Shown: positions 33,041 to 42,435, counted from the first letter of the stretch. The stretch: DNA of 64,000 bases from Candidatus Gastranaerophilales bacterium (GCA_947625495.1 CANQOQ010000001.1:184342-248341); one strand, 5' to 3'. The notes: generated from the sequence alone by a model not told the origin. Made by a program: numbers and translations.

Positions 33041-34394
33041 CGGATATTTTCTCCATTTCAAATTTATAAGGCGGAATATCTTCACTTCTGAATTTTTCGC
33101 TTACACCTGCTCCTATCGCCCATAATACTTCCTTATCCTTACATATAAGAAGGATTTTATCTCTGTCGTGTTCGGGGATATTTTTATTTATAAAATATTT
33201 TTTTAATTTCATTTTACCCTGCATACCAAACGGTTGTATAATATCCCCGTTTCTTCTTGTCCTTAAAACAAGAGGAAAACCTGCTTGCGTTAAATTAGCA
33301 TAGGCAATATTACCCGTTCCTTTCGGGTATTTTTCTATTTTTTTTGTATTTTTCGATATTTTAATTCTGTATTTACCCGCAAATTCATATATACCTTCAG
33401 AATTTATAATCAGTTCTTCTTCTATTTTTTGATAATTATCGGAATGCACAAAATAAGTATATTTATGAGATACAAAAAGCCATCTGTCATTTGATACTGA
33501 AAGGGTTTTACCGGTTTTAGATTTTTGGTTTTCCGTTATAAAATTAATAAGTTCCTGTATTTTGGTAAAACTGGGCTCCAAATCATTATTTAAAAGAAGT
33601 TTATAAACAAAATGCTGTTTTATGGCGGAATTTAATATAAGAAAATTCTGAGTCAGCCATTTATCCCCTACAGTTATTTGATTTTCGATATTCTGCATTA
33701 GTTCATTAATAACTTTATTATTACCCGCAGCAATATCCGCCAAAGTTATCAGAGAATTTTCAATGTTGGGATTAATATTTTTTATAGCAGGCATAATATT
33801 GTGTCTTATATTATTTCTGGCATATTTTGTATTCGTATTGCTTGAATCGTTATTGGGATAAAGCTCATTTTTTATACAATATTCTTCAATATCTTTTCTT
33901 GAAAAATTCAAAATCGGACGGATTACTTTAAACCCTCCCAAATCTCTTACTTCTCTTATACCTTCAAGCCCGTTAAGCCCCGTTCCTTTTATAATTCTGT
34001 ATAAAATGGTTTCGGCGTTATCACTTTTTGTATGAGCGGTTAAAATAGCATCCGCTTCAAATTCTTCGGCACATTTTTTGAAAAAATCATATCTCATTTC
34101 TCTTGCAACAAGTTCTGTTGCCTTTAAACCTTCTTTTAAGGTATCTGAAATAAAAGTTATATCATTTTCTTCGCAAAATTCCAGACATCTTTGCTTTTCA
34201 AGCTCTGATTCTTTTCCCCGCCAATTATGATTCAGATGAGCAGCAACAAGTAAAAAACCGTATTCTTTGGATAATTTATTCATAATATCCAAAAGGCACA
34301 TGGAATCCCATCCGCCTGAAAACCCCACAATAAAAGTACTTTCACAGGATATATTTACATATTTTTCTATGATGTTTTTTACTGTTTCTTTCAT
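33027..34394 (-). CDS. tilS: tRNA(Ile)-lysidine synthase
   Basis: 455 aa. The PP-loop ATP-pyrophosphatase motif is SGGWDS at 26-31, and TAHTKSDNAETILYRIIKGTGLNGL is the TilS-specific region; a C-terminal substrate-binding domain carries IQPFGMQGKMKLKKYFINKNIP. It converts the wobble C34 of the AUA-reading tRNA-Ile to lysidine and is essential. No Shine-Dalgarno precedes the ATG; TGC-TATAAT ends exactly 6 nt upstream, so the mRNA is probably leaderless. hpt follows with overlap. Confidence 0.96.
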   Translation of the reverse strand: MKETVKNIIEKYVNISCESTFIVGFSGGWDSMCLLDIMNKLSKEYGFLLVAAHLNHNWRGKESELEKQRCLEFCEENDITFISDTLKEGLKATELVAREMRYDFFKKCAEEFEADAILTAHTKSDNAETILYRIIKGTGLNGLEGIREVRDLGGFKVIRPILNFSRKDIEEYCIKNELYPNNDSSNTNTKYARNNIRHNIMPAIKNINPNIENSLITLADIAAGNNKVINELMQNIENQITVGDKWLTQNFLILNSAIKQHFVYKLLLNNDLEPSFTKIQELINFITENQKSKTGKTLSVSNDRWLFVSHKYTYFVHSDNYQKIEEELIINSEGIYEFAGKYRIKISKNTKKIEKYPKGTGNIAYANLTQAGFPLVLRTRRNGDIIQPFGMQGKMKLKKYFINKNIPEHDRDKILLICKDKEVLWAIGAGVSEKFRSEDIPPYKFEMEKISDDNA

Positions 34395-34400
34395 AAATAT

Positions 34401-34409
34401 ATTATAGCA
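34401..34409 (-). promoter_or_regulatory. Extended -10 promoter for leaderless tilS mRNA
   Basis: Minus-strand TGC TATAAT, then ATATTT, then ATG. The N6 hexamer ATATTT is identical to that of the acetyltransferase gene at 42402. Confidence 0.65.
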
Positions 34410-34478
34410 GATTTCTAGCCCTTAGGGTAATATAATCTTCTCACTTTTCATTTATATTGCTTATGAAAGGAGAATTAT

Positions 34479-34847
34479 ATGCTTTACAGAACTATGGAAA
34501 TCGATGAACTGGTGGATTTAAAAGATGCCGACAGAGCCATTGTTGACTTAATGGAAAATAATAATGCACACTTAAAATTAATAGGACTAAAAAAACATCA
34601 GATTTTAGAACCTCATATGTCACATACAGACGTTTGTCTTTATGTTACCGAGGGCGAAATAGAAATCATTTTCGGTAATGACGACAACTGCACCTGTCAG
34701 GCTTGCGGCTGCTCCATGCCGGATGAAACCGATAAAGATACAAAAAAATATAAAGTTAAAAAAGGTCAGATGTTTTTCTTTGAAAAAAACGTTACTCATA
34801 CCATTGAAGCACTTAAAGATTCATCTTTTCTTGCCGTTAAAATATAA
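34479..34847 (+). CDS. Small cupin-domain protein with a CxCxxCxC insertion
   Basis: 122 aa single-domain cupin. Metal-ligand positions are H46 and H49 in EPHMSH, E60 in TEGEIEII, and H107 in THTIEA. Between the two cupin motifs is an unusual cysteine knot, C71-x-C73-xx-C76-x-C78, which could bind zinc or a small Fe-S centre and suggests a redox or metal sensor. It has GAAAGGAGAATTAT before the ATG, is monocistronic and ends in a strong terminator. Function unknown. Confidence 0.85.
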   Translation: MLYRTMEIDELVDLKDADRAIVDLMENNNAHLKLIGLKKHQILEPHMSHTDVCLYVTEGEIEIIFGNDDNCTCQACGCSMPDETDKDTKKYKVKKGQMFFFEKNVTHTIEALKDSSFLAVKI

Positions 34848-34851
34848 TATT

Positions 34852-34871
34852 AGGACTGCATTTGCAGTCCT
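34852..34871 (+). terminator. Rho-independent terminator of the cupin gene
   Basis: AGGACTGC-ATTT-GCAGTCCT followed by a T run; an 8-bp perfect stem starting 5 nt after the stop codon. Confidence 0.93.
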
Positions 34872-34918
34872 TTTTAAAATCGGTTATAATTAATTTTGTT
34901 TAGTGGAAGTAGAGTTGT

Positions 34919-35611
34919 ATGAAAAAGAAGTTTTTTATTTTTATTTTATGCTTTTTTATGAGCTTAAATCGTTCTTTTGCCGTTAGTGATTCTGATATAC
35001 TTCAAGATATCAAAATTCAAAATCATATTGATAAAGTCGGATTAAAACTTCTCAATGCAAATAAAATAGATAGACGCATAATATTTGTATATGATAAAAA
35101 AGATAAAAAAATAAAAGGTGAACCTTCTTTAACAAAAAGACAAGTTATAGTTTATAAAAATGTTGTTAATCATATCTCTGATGACAATGAAATAGCTGCA
35201 ATGCTATCAAGTGAAATTTGTAAAGCAATGGAAGCACACTCCGGTCCTTTAAAAGGTATTGTAAGCTCTATTCAAGTAAAATTTGCACCTAAAAAATATG
35301 AAATATTTTTTGACAAAAAATCCGTTGATTTACTTGTAAAAGCAGGATATAATCCCCTTGCTTTAATTACTTTCATTAATAAATCATACCCTCAAAAACG
35401 CTCCGATAAAATTTCAACTCATAATCTTACTTCTAAAAGACTTGCCAATATTTATGAATATATTTATTTCCAATATCCTTATTTCCTTGCAAATAACGAA
35501 TATATTAATAATGAATCCTATCAAAATTTCCTTTTAAATTCCTTTGATAACAGAAAAAAATTAGAAATGAAAATATATAAAAACTCTAAAGAAAGAATAA
35601 AGTATGAATAA
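34919..35611 (+). CDS. Exported M48-peptidase-like protein lacking the zinc site
   Basis: 230 aa with a signal peptide (1-22, ending SFA-VS). The later part matches the M48 metallopeptidase layout: a helix where HExxH should be, then DKKSVDLLVKAGYNPLALITF (the region after the third zinc ligand) and HNLTSKRLANIYEY (the HPS-x-x-R segment). But the HExxH position reads SSEICKA, so both zinc histidines are gone and only the Glu remains. It is probably a non-catalytic relative. TATAAT 36 nt upstream is its likely promoter. The next gene overlaps its end by 8 nt. Confidence 0.65.
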   Translation: MKKKFFIFILCFFMSLNRSFAVSDSDILQDIKIQNHIDKVGLKLLNANKIDRRIIFVYDKKDKKIKGEPSLTKRQVIVYKNVVNHISDDNEIAAMLSSEICKAMEAHSGPLKGIVSSIQVKFAPKKYEIFFDKKSVDLLVKAGYNPLALITFINKSYPQKRSDKISTHNLTSKRLANIYEYIYFQYPYFLANNEYINNESYQNFLLNSFDNRKKLEMKIYKNSKERIKYE

Positions 35612-36191
35612 TTTATTACATATTTTTATTTATATATTAAGTTTTTTTCTAAGTATAAATTATGCATACTCAATGGTAAATATGCAGGATAATCTTGTTG
35701 AAACAACTTTAAAAAAAAATAATATAGAACAGCCTGTTACCAATACAAATTATAATTATGAAAATCTGGAAGCTGTAGCTATTAAATTAAAGATACAAAA
35801 CAAGATAACAAGCAAAAAAGATATTCAAGACGGCGATATAATAACATTTATTGTAAAAGATGATGTATTTTATGATAACAAAATTATAGTCAACCGAGGA
35901 ACCGTAATTAATGCAAAAATAAAGGCTGTTCTTAAAAGAGGCTTAGGCGGTATTCCAGGGCAAATTGTTATTGATGATTTTGAAATCCCAAATATTGATT
36001 CAAGAAAATTAAAATCTCACTACATAAAACGAGGCAGAAATACCACTCTGTTAATACTTCCTCTTAAATGGGCATTAACTCCTATTCCTTTTGTAGGTTC
36101 ATTTACCAATTTAATTTTAGGCGGGCATGCCAAAATTTCTCCAGATGACAATATTACCATTTTTTATTATCCTAACTGGCATTTAAAATAA
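35604..36191 (+). CDS. Exported protein of unknown function, paired with the M48-like gene
   Basis: 195 aa with a signal peptide of about 23 residues (ending NYAYS-MV). The mature part has a beta-rich domain (GDIITFIVKDDVFYDNKIIVNRGTVI, split by turns) and a hydrophobic stretch (ALTPIPFVGSFTNLILGG) that could insert in or lie on a membrane. The NRGTxxxAKI pattern recalls beta-barrel or OB-like periplasmic proteins. I do not recognise the family. The start overlaps the preceding gene by 8 nt, so the two are translationally coupled and probably act together in the envelope. Confidence 0.7.
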   Translation: MNNLLHIFIYILSFFLSINYAYSMVNMQDNLVETTLKKNNIEQPVTNTNYNYENLEAVAIKLKIQNKITSKKDIQDGDIITFIVKDDVFYDNKIIVNRGTVINAKIKAVLKRGLGGIPGQIVIDDFEIPNIDSRKLKSHYIKRGRNTTLLILPLKWALTPIPFVGSFTNLILGGHAKISPDDNITIFYYPNWHLK

Positions 36192-36258
36192 CTCTATATA
36201 TTCTTGACTTATTGTTTTATTTTTTAGTTAATATTCTTAACAGAATAGGAGAACTGTT

Positions 36259-37125
36259 GTGGAAGAAATATTTAAACAAATGCTTTCTAATCATATAGGG
36301 AAAATAGACCTTTTCTTAATAGGCAAAACTATTTTTGAAATAATTCTTTTCTTTATATTTCTAAAATTTATAAATAAAACTTTTAATATTTTCATAGATA
36401 AAATTATTTCACGAATACAAGACAGTGAAATGAGAAAACATTATTATACATTAAGACAGCTTGGTATATATATAATAGATGCATTAATAATACTGTTTTT
36501 TATAACAAATATACTTGAAAACTTCGGAATAGACATGAAACCGATACTTGCAACAGCAGGTGTATTAGGTGTAGCAGTTGGTTTTGGCGGTAAAAAATTT
36601 GTTGAAGACTTGTTTACAGGTCTTTCTATTATTCTAACAGGACAAATAAGAGTCGGAGATTATGTTACAGTTAATAATTCCACTGGAACAGTTGAAAAAG
36701 TTACACTTACAATGATTGTTATAAGAAGCTTTAACGGTGATGTTCATTACTTGAGAAACGGACAGATAGATACAATTATTAATCAGACAAAAGATTTTTC
36801 ATACCCTCTGTTTAATTTCAGCGTAGCATACAAAAGCGATATTGCTCGGGTAATTAGAGTTTTAAAAGAACTGGGGCAGGAATTTAGACAAATGGAAGAA
36901 TATTCCAAATTCATTCTGTCGGACTTAGAAGTATTCGGTCTAAACGAATTTCAAGATTCCGCTATTGTCATACTTGCAAGATTTAAGACGACTCCTCATG
37001 AACAGTGGATGATAAAAAGGAAATTTAACCAGATGGTTAAAGAACGATTTGACAGAGAAGGCATTGAAATACCATTCCCTCAAGTTGTTATTCATGAGGA
37101 AGAATGCCAAGCACAAGGAAATTAA
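36259..37125 (+). CDS. Mechanosensitive ion channel, MscS family
   Basis: 288 aa from a GTG start at 36259 preceded by AGGAGAACTGTT. Two N-terminal membrane segments are followed by the pore helix TM3 (ILATAGVLGVAVGFGGKKFVEDL, interrupted pattern of Gly/Ala) and the beta domain (RVGDYVTVNNSTGTVEKV), the MscS core. It releases osmolytes on hypo-osmotic shock. galE follows 1 nt after its stop. Confidence 0.93.
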   Translation: MEEIFKQMLSNHIGKIDLFLIGKTIFEIILFFIFLKFINKTFNIFIDKIISRIQDSEMRKHYYTLRQLGIYIIDALIILFFITNILENFGIDMKPILATAGVLGVAVGFGGKKFVEDLFTGLSIILTGQIRVGDYVTVNNSTGTVEKVTLTMIVIRSFNGDVHYLRNGQIDTIINQTKDFSYPLFNFSVAYKSDIARVIRVLKELGQEFRQMEEYSKFILSDLEVFGLNEFQDSAIVILARFKTTPHEQWMIKRKFNQMVKERFDREGIEIPFPQVVIHEEECQAQGN

Positions 37126-37126
37126 T

Positions 37127-38110
37127 ATGATACTGATTACGGGCGGAGCAGGATACATAGGAAGCCATTGTGCAATTAATCTTTTAAATCAAGGAAAAGA
37201 AATCGTTATCTTTGATAACCTTGAAAACGGACATATTGAAACGGTTAATTCGCTTAAAGAAATAGGTAATGTACATTTTATTAAAGGAGATTTGAAAAAT
37301 CCTGACGAAATAAATTCTGTTTTTGATAAATATAATATTGATACGGTTATACATTTTGCAGGTTATATTGAAGTGGCTGAAAGTGTAGAAAACCCTTCTA
37401 AATATTATAAAAATAATATTATAGGAACACTAAACCTATTAGATATAATGGTAAACCATAAAGTTAAACATATTGTATTTTCGTCCACCTGCGCAACATA
37501 CGGAGAACCCTTATACACTCCGCTTGACGAAAAACACCCGCAAAACCCTATTAATCCGTATGGAAGAACGAAATTAATGATTGAAAATATTCTTGATGAT
37601 TATGACAGGGCCTACGGTATTAAATCAATTAAATTGAGATATTTTAACGTAATAGGCGCAGATTTTAAATCAAGAACGGGAGAATGGCATACACCCGAAA
37701 CCCATCTGGTGCCTAATATACTAAAATCAATATTTGAAAAAGACAGAGTGTTTAATATATATGGAACTGACTATACTACACCTGACGGAACCTGCATAAG
37801 AGATTATGTAAATGTAGAAGATTTAGCACAAGCACACTCTCTTGCCTGTTCATATTTAAAAGAACAAAATAAATCAGATTGTTTTAACCTCGGAACGGAA
37901 AAGGGAAGCAGTGTTAAAGAAATATTTAATGCAGTAAAAAATGTTACGGGTAAAAATATCAATGTTGAATTTAAGCCAAGAAGACAAGGTGATGCCGCAA
38001 TTTTACTTGCCGATTCATCAAAAGCAAAAAAACTGTTAAACTGGCACCCTGAAAAAACTCTTGAAGAAAGTATTAATTCGGCATATCAGTGGGAAAAAAT
38101 CAGACATTAA
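37127..38110 (+). CDS. galE: UDP-glucose 4-epimerase
   Basis: 327 aa from the ATG at 37127, which has AAGGAA upstream; a longer frame overlapping the MscS gene is not supported. NAD-binding GGAGYIGSH is at residues 6-14, the catalytic triad region is FSSTCATYGEP with YGRTK, and NVIGAD and CIRDYVNVEDLA are typical GalE blocks. It interconverts UDP-glucose and UDP-galactose for surface glycans. It is cotranscribed with the MscS gene, and its end overlaps the convergent acyltransferase gene by 4 nt. Confidence 0.95.
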   Translation: MILITGGAGYIGSHCAINLLNQGKEIVIFDNLENGHIETVNSLKEIGNVHFIKGDLKNPDEINSVFDKYNIDTVIHFAGYIEVAESVENPSKYYKNNIIGTLNLLDIMVNHKVKHIVFSSTCATYGEPLYTPLDEKHPQNPINPYGRTKLMIENILDDYDRAYGIKSIKLRYFNVIGADFKSRTGEWHTPETHLVPNILKSIFEKDRVFNIYGTDYTTPDGTCIRDYVNVEDLAQAHSLACSYLKEQNKSDCFNLGTEKGSSVKEIFNAVKNVTGKNINVEFKPRRQGDAAILLADSSKAKKLLNWHPEKTLEESINSAYQWEKIRH

Positions 38111-39219
38111 ACCCCTATAAACGTTCTTGTATTTTCTATTTTCGCCTTATTTAACAACTTCTTTATTAAAAATAAAGTTATAAAGCTCATAAAAAGAACA
38201 AATAAATACCTTAATGACGCCAATCCTAATGATGAGATTACGCCGATAATATTATCAGCAGGCAAAACCTTGGGCATTTTAAACCATTGATTAAATGCAA
38301 ATACATAATACCAGTGTATAAAAAACAGACCAAAACTGTATTTTGCCGTTACATCCAGCCAGTGATTTATTTTTTCATGTTTTATTATTGCCTCATCATA
38401 GTGTTTTAAATACCCCAAAACAATAACAGTTAAGAATATTTTAGAGACTGTTCCGTTTAAAAATATACCTCTGTTATTTAAAAATACATCTAAACCCGCT
38501 GTTAACAGCATTAAAATAATAAATAAATACCTTTTATCGTAGAAAATATCTATTTTGTCCTTATATTTAGATAAATACATCCCGAAAACATACATAGACG
38601 AGAAATGAACAAATCCCGAAAGAATATACTTTATATATTCAATATATTTATGAAAATAATCTAAATCACTTACCCACTCGGGTTCAATATCAACCCTTGG
38701 GATAAAAACAGTAATTATAAACAATATGGGAAGCAGTTTATATAAAATATTCTTTTTTTCTAAAGCTAAAAGAATATAGCTTAAAACAAAAAATATAACA
38801 ATCATAGGAATAAACCACGCAGGAACATTATGAACTCTGCCTGTTGAGAGGAATACGCCGATTTGTAATATAGGATTCAGCCCTTCAAACGGATTCCCGT
38901 ATAATTTTGGCAGGGTAAAGCATAAAATTATCCCCGGAACTGCAGTTAAAATATATGGAATAATAACATTAAACCACTTCTTTTTCATATAGTTTTTATA
39001 CTCAAACTTATATGATAAATGCTGAAACAAAAACCCTGAAATAAATATAAAAAGAGCAGTACCCCCTGCAAATACTTCAAATGAAATATTATTAATTAAA
39101 CTGCCTTTTGCCCCTATCTGCATAGTATGCCCTGCAAGAATTAACAAAATAGCCAAACCTCTAAAAACATTTATATAATTAAGTATTTGCTTCTTAGGCT
39201 TATCTTTTATCTCTTCCAT
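38107..39219 (-). CDS. Integral-membrane acyltransferase (Acyltransferase_3 family)
   Basis: 370 aa with about ten membrane segments. The start NYINVFRGLAILLILAGH carries the catalytic-type Arg and His of the OafA/WecH family (RG...GH). These enzymes transfer acetyl or succinyl groups to surface polysaccharides or lipid-linked sugars. AAAGGA precedes the ATG. Neighbours galE and, further on, an acetyltransferase fit an envelope glycan role, but the acceptor is unknown. Confidence 0.85.
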   Translation of the reverse strand: MEEIKDKPKKQILNYINVFRGLAILLILAGHTMQIGAKGSLINNISFEVFAGGTALFIFISGFLFQHLSYKFEYKNYMKKKWFNVIIPYILTAVPGIILCFTLPKLYGNPFEGLNPILQIGVFLSTGRVHNVPAWFIPMIVIFFVLSYILLALEKKNILYKLLPILFIITVFIPRVDIEPEWVSDLDYFHKYIEYIKYILSGFVHFSSMYVFGMYLSKYKDKIDIFYDKRYLFIILMLLTAGLDVFLNNRGIFLNGTVSKIFLTVIVLGYLKHYDEAIIKHEKINHWLDVTAKYSFGLFFIHWYYVFAFNQWFKMPKVLPADNIIGVISSLGLASLRYLFVLFMSFITLFLIKKLLNKAKIENTRTFIGV

Positions 39220-39298
39220 TTTTTATTCCTTTTTTGAAATCATTTTATCAAAAAAAATATATCTAAATTGTTAATTATGCAAATTAATTTTTTACCAT

Positions 39299-39326
39299 TT
39301 TAAATATATTTTGTTTAATTTATAAT
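39299..39326 (+). promoter_or_regulatory. Promoter of the hisA-IE / hisD operon
   Basis: TTTAAA (39299-39304), a 16-nt spacer and TATAAT (39321-39326), 24 nt ahead of the ATG at 39350, which has AAGGAAGG as ribosome site. No leader peptide or T-box is visible in the short leader. Confidence 0.6.
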
Positions 39327-39349
39327 TTATCCCAAAAGGAAGGAAAAAT

Positions 39350-40576
39350 ATGATTATTCCAAGTATTGACTTAATGGGCGGAAAAGCTGTTCAACTAAGA
39401 CAGGGAAAAGAAAAAATTCTTGAAAAAGAAAATGTTTTGGAACTTGCAAAATACTATTCCCGCTTTGGTGAAATAAGCGTAATTGATTTAGATGCGGCAA
39501 TGAATAAGGGCGAGAATGAGGCTCTTATAAAAGAAATATGTAAAATAGCCCATTGCAGAGTCGGCGGGGGAATAAGAGATATAGACAAGGCAAAAAGAAT
39601 ACTTGCAAACGGTGCAAAACAAATAATAATAGGGACTGCTGCCAATGAAGAATTTTTGACAAAACTGCCTAAAGATAAAGTTATTGTGGCAATAGATTCA
39701 AGGCAAGGTAAAATAACCGTAGAAGGCTGGACTACGCAAATAAATGCTTCTCCTGAAGACTATATCAAAAGATTTGATAATTTCTGCTCGGGCTATCTTT
39801 ATACAATAGTTGATAAAGAAGGAATGATGCAGGGAACGGATATAGATGCAATAAGGAAAATAAGGGAATTAACAAAAAAAACTCTTATAGCAGCAGGTGG
39901 TATATCCTCGATTGAAGAAATTAAAACTCTTGTTAAAATGAATGTATCGACTCAACTGGGTATGAGTATTTATACGGGAGCTGTCAACTTAGAAGACGCA
40001 TATATTGCGGTTATGGATTTTGATAAACAAAACGGACTGATTCCGACAATTGTTCAGGATATAGAAACAAAACAAGTCCTAATGCTTGCTTATTCAAATA
40101 AAGAGTCTTTAAGAAAGTCTCTGTCTGAAGGATTAGCTACATATTACAGCCGTTCAAGAAAAGAATTATGGACAAAGGGACTGACCTCAGGAAATACTCA
40201 GGAATTAATAAGCGCAAAATTTGACTGTGACCAAGATACGATTCTATTTAAGGTAAAGCAAAAAGGAGCTGCTTGCCATACAGGAAGATACTCCTGCTTT
40301 GAAGACAGAGATTTTTGTATAAATGAATTATACAACCTGCTTTTGGACAGAAAGGCTAAAATGCCCGAAAATTCTTATACAACAAAACTATTTAAAGACG
40401 AATTTAAACTTCAAAGAAAAATCATGGAAGAAGCATTTGAGTCCGTAAACTTTGAAAAGGGCGACGGCTTAGAGTGGGAAGCAAGCGACCTTGCATATCA
40501 TATGCTTACTTATATGGCGCTTCATAATGTTACTCCGCAAGATATACTCAATAATTTAGCTTCAAGGACAAAATAG
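39350..40576 (+). CDS. HisA-HisI-HisE triple fusion (histidine biosynthesis steps 2-4)
   Basis: 408 aa. Residues 1-225 are HisA: PSIDLMGGKAVQLRQG, RVGGGIRD and LIAAGGISS, the ProFAR isomerase barrel. Residues 230-325 are HisI (PR-AMP cyclohydrolase): VLMLAYSNKES, YYSRSRKELWTKG, zinc/metal ligands FDCDQD and GAACHTGRYSCF. Residues 340-405 are HisE (PR-ATP pyrophosphatase): SYTTKLFKDE, MEEAFES and EASDLAYHML. HisIE fusions are common, but HisA in front is not. The fusion would carry out three consecutive steps, PR-ATP to PRFAR. There is no stop or frameshift between modules. hisD follows 8 nt later. Confidence 0.95.
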   Translation: MIIPSIDLMGGKAVQLRQGKEKILEKENVLELAKYYSRFGEISVIDLDAAMNKGENEALIKEICKIAHCRVGGGIRDIDKAKRILANGAKQIIIGTAANEEFLTKLPKDKVIVAIDSRQGKITVEGWTTQINASPEDYIKRFDNFCSGYLYTIVDKEGMMQGTDIDAIRKIRELTKKTLIAAGGISSIEEIKTLVKMNVSTQLGMSIYTGAVNLEDAYIAVMDFDKQNGLIPTIVQDIETKQVLMLAYSNKESLRKSLSEGLATYYSRSRKELWTKGLTSGNTQELISAKFDCDQDTILFKVKQKGAACHTGRYSCFEDRDFCINELYNLLLDRKAKMPENSYTTKLFKDEFKLQRKIMEEAFESVNFEKGDGLEWEASDLAYHMLTYMALHNVTPQDILNNLASRTK

Positions 40577-40584
40577 GATTAAAT

Positions 40585-41841
40585 ATGAAAATATGCACTT
40601 ATAAAGAAATTGACGAAAATTTCTTTTCTAAAATTGAATTTGAAAATATTGATTCCGCAGCTCAAATAATAAAAGACGTAAGAGAAAACGGCGACAGTGC
40701 CGTAAGAAAATATTCAAAAGCTTTTGGTGACGGAGATATAGAAGAATTTAAACTTACAAAAAAAGAAATTGAGGATATTGTAAATTCAATTGACCAAAAG
40801 ACAAAAGATACAATAAAATTTGCGATAAAAAATGTTGAAACATTTGCAAAAGCTCAATTGAACAGCATTAAGAATCTTGAAACAGAGGTTAACGGAAATA
40901 TTCTCGGGCATAAGATTATCCCTATAGAATCCGTGGGCTGTTATATTCCCGGAGGCAATTATCCTTTGCCTTCAAGTGCAATAATGACAATAGTACCTGC
41001 TAAAGCTGCGGGAGTAAAAAGAATTGCGGCCGTATCACCAAAAATTCAGCCCGTAACAGTATATGCAGCATACTTATCAGGTGCCGACGAAATATACAGA
41101 ATCGGGGGTGTTCAAGCAATTGCAGCTCTTGCCTACGGAACTCAAAGTATAAAAAAAGTAAATAAAATAACGGGTCCGGGGAACAAGTTTGTTACATCAG
41201 CAAAAAAACAAGTATTCGGAGAATGCGGGATAGACTTTTTAGCAGGTCCGAGTGAAGTTCTTATAGTCGCAGATGACAGTGCAAACCCTGATTTTGTTGC
41301 GGCGGATATGCTTGCTCAGTGTGAACACGATAAAGACGCCCGTGCATTTTTAATTTGCACCTCAAAAGAATTTGCACAAAAGGTTAATATGAAAGCAGAG
41401 GAATATTTAAAAACTCTTTCAACAAAATCAATAGCAGAAATTTCATACTCTAAATCCTATGCGGTAATTGTTAACAATATAGATGAAGCAGTAGAACTTT
41501 CGAATAAAAAAGCCCCCGAGCATCTGGAATTGTGTTTTGATAATATAGAAAAATACACGGATAAATTTACGAATTACGGTTCAATGTTTATAGGCAGTTA
41601 TTCGGCTGAGGTTTTCGGAGATTATGTATCAGGCACGAATCATACTCTGCCGACTAATCAGGTTGCAAAATATTCGGGCGGTTTAAGCGTATTTGATTAT
41701 ATAAAAATACAGACATATCAAATAATTAAAGCTTCTTCTTTAAAAGAAACAGCTCAAAATGCTTCAAATTTAGCAAAACTGGAAGGACTTAGTGCACATA
41801 AACTGGCTGCTGACGTAAGGCTTAATTCAATTGATAAATAG
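40585..41841 (+). CDS. hisD: Histidinol dehydrogenase
   Basis: 418 aa, normal length. [10 protein letters not shown] and the active-site/zinc region [12 protein letters not shown] are present, as is [20 protein letters not shown] near the C-terminus (catalytic His). It catalyses the last two steps from L-histidinol to L-histidine with NAD. It is cotranscribed with the HisA-HisIE fusion; the other his genes lie outside the window. Confidence 0.96.
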   Translation: MKICTYKEIDENFFSKIEFENIDSAAQIIKDVRENGDSAVRKYSKAFGDGDIEEFKLTKKEIEDIVNSIDQKTKDTIKFAIKNVETFAKAQLNSIKNLETEVNGNILGHKIIPIESVGCYIPGGNYPLPSSAIMTIVPAKAAGVKRIAAVSPKIQPVTVYAAYLSGADEIYRIGGVQAIAALAYGTQSIKKVNKITGPGNKFVTSAKKQVFGECGIDFLAGPSEVLIVADDSANPDFVAADMLAQCEHDKDARAFLICTSKEFAQKVNMKAEEYLKTLSTKSIAEISYSKSYAVIVNNIDEAVELSNKKAPEHLELCFDNIEKYTDKFTNYGSMFIGSYSAEVFGDYVSGTNHTLPTNQVAKYSGGLSVFDYIKIQTYQIIKASSLKETAQNASNLAKLEGLSAHKLAADVRLNSIDK

Positions 41842-41844
41842 CAA

Positions 41845-42402
41845 TTATAATTCTTTTATTTTTCTAGCAGGAACACCGTAAGCAAGGGAGTTATCAGGGA
41901 TATCCTTTGTAACAACCGAGCCTGCACCTATAACAACATTATTTCCGATTGTTACACCACCCAAAACAACTACATTTCCGCCTATCCAAACATTATTACC
42001 CACCCGAATCGGCTTTGCATATTCAAGTCCCTTATTTCTTGTAACCCAATCCAAAGGATGACCTGCCGTATAAAAAGCACAATTAGGTGCTATAAAAACA
42101 TTATCACCAAAAGTTACTTCAGCACAGTCTAAAATTATAAGATTATGATTAGAATAAAAATTTTCACCTATTTCTATGTTATAACCGTAATCACACATGA
42201 AAGGCTGTTCAATTAAAAATTTTTCTTTGGTTTTCCCCAATATTTTTCTGATTAAAATTTCTCTTTCATTAATTTTTTCGGGAGAGAGATTATTATGTTG
42301 AAAACACAAAATCTTACAGTCAGTTCTTTCCTGAATCAAAGACTTATCATAATTGGCATCATACAATTCGCCTTTAAGCATTTTTTCTTTTTCAGTAGTC
42401 AT
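41845..42402 (-). CDS. Hexapeptide-repeat O-acetyltransferase (maltose/galactoside acetyltransferase type)
   Basis: 185 aa, full length for the Maa/LacA/NodL group. An N-terminal Mac domain ([16 protein letters not shown]) is followed by left-handed beta-helix hexapeptide repeats ([25 protein letters not shown] split in hexads). The catalytic His lies in FYTAGHPLD. It acetylates a sugar hydroxyl from acetyl-CoA. No Shine-Dalgarno is present; TGT-TATCAT ends 6 nt before the ATG, so it is likely leaderless. It is convergent with hisD, 3 nt apart. Confidence 0.9.
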   Translation of the reverse strand: MTTEKEKMLKGELYDANYDKSLIQERTDCKILCFQHNNLSPEKINEREILIRKILGKTKEKFLIEQPFMCDYGYNIEIGENFYSNHNLIILDCAEVTFGDNVFIAPNCAFYTAGHPLDWVTRNKGLEYAKPIRVGNNVWIGGNVVVLGGVTIGNNVVIGAGSVVTKDIPDNSLAYGVPARKIKEL

Positions 42403-42408
42403 AAATAT

Positions 42409-42417
42409 ATGATAACA
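42409..42417 (-). promoter_or_regulatory. Extended -10 promoter for the leaderless acetyltransferase mRNA
   Basis: Minus-strand TGT TATCAT, then ATATTT, then ATG: a fifth instance of the TGn / -10 / N6 / ATG layout. Confidence 0.55.
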
Positions 42418-42435
42418 TAATATAAAAAAATAAAA

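Noticed and set aside
37049..37126. N-terminal extension of galE inside the MscS gene
   Set aside because: GalE proteins begin at the GGAGYIG fold start; the ATG at 37127 has a ribosome site and gives normal length.
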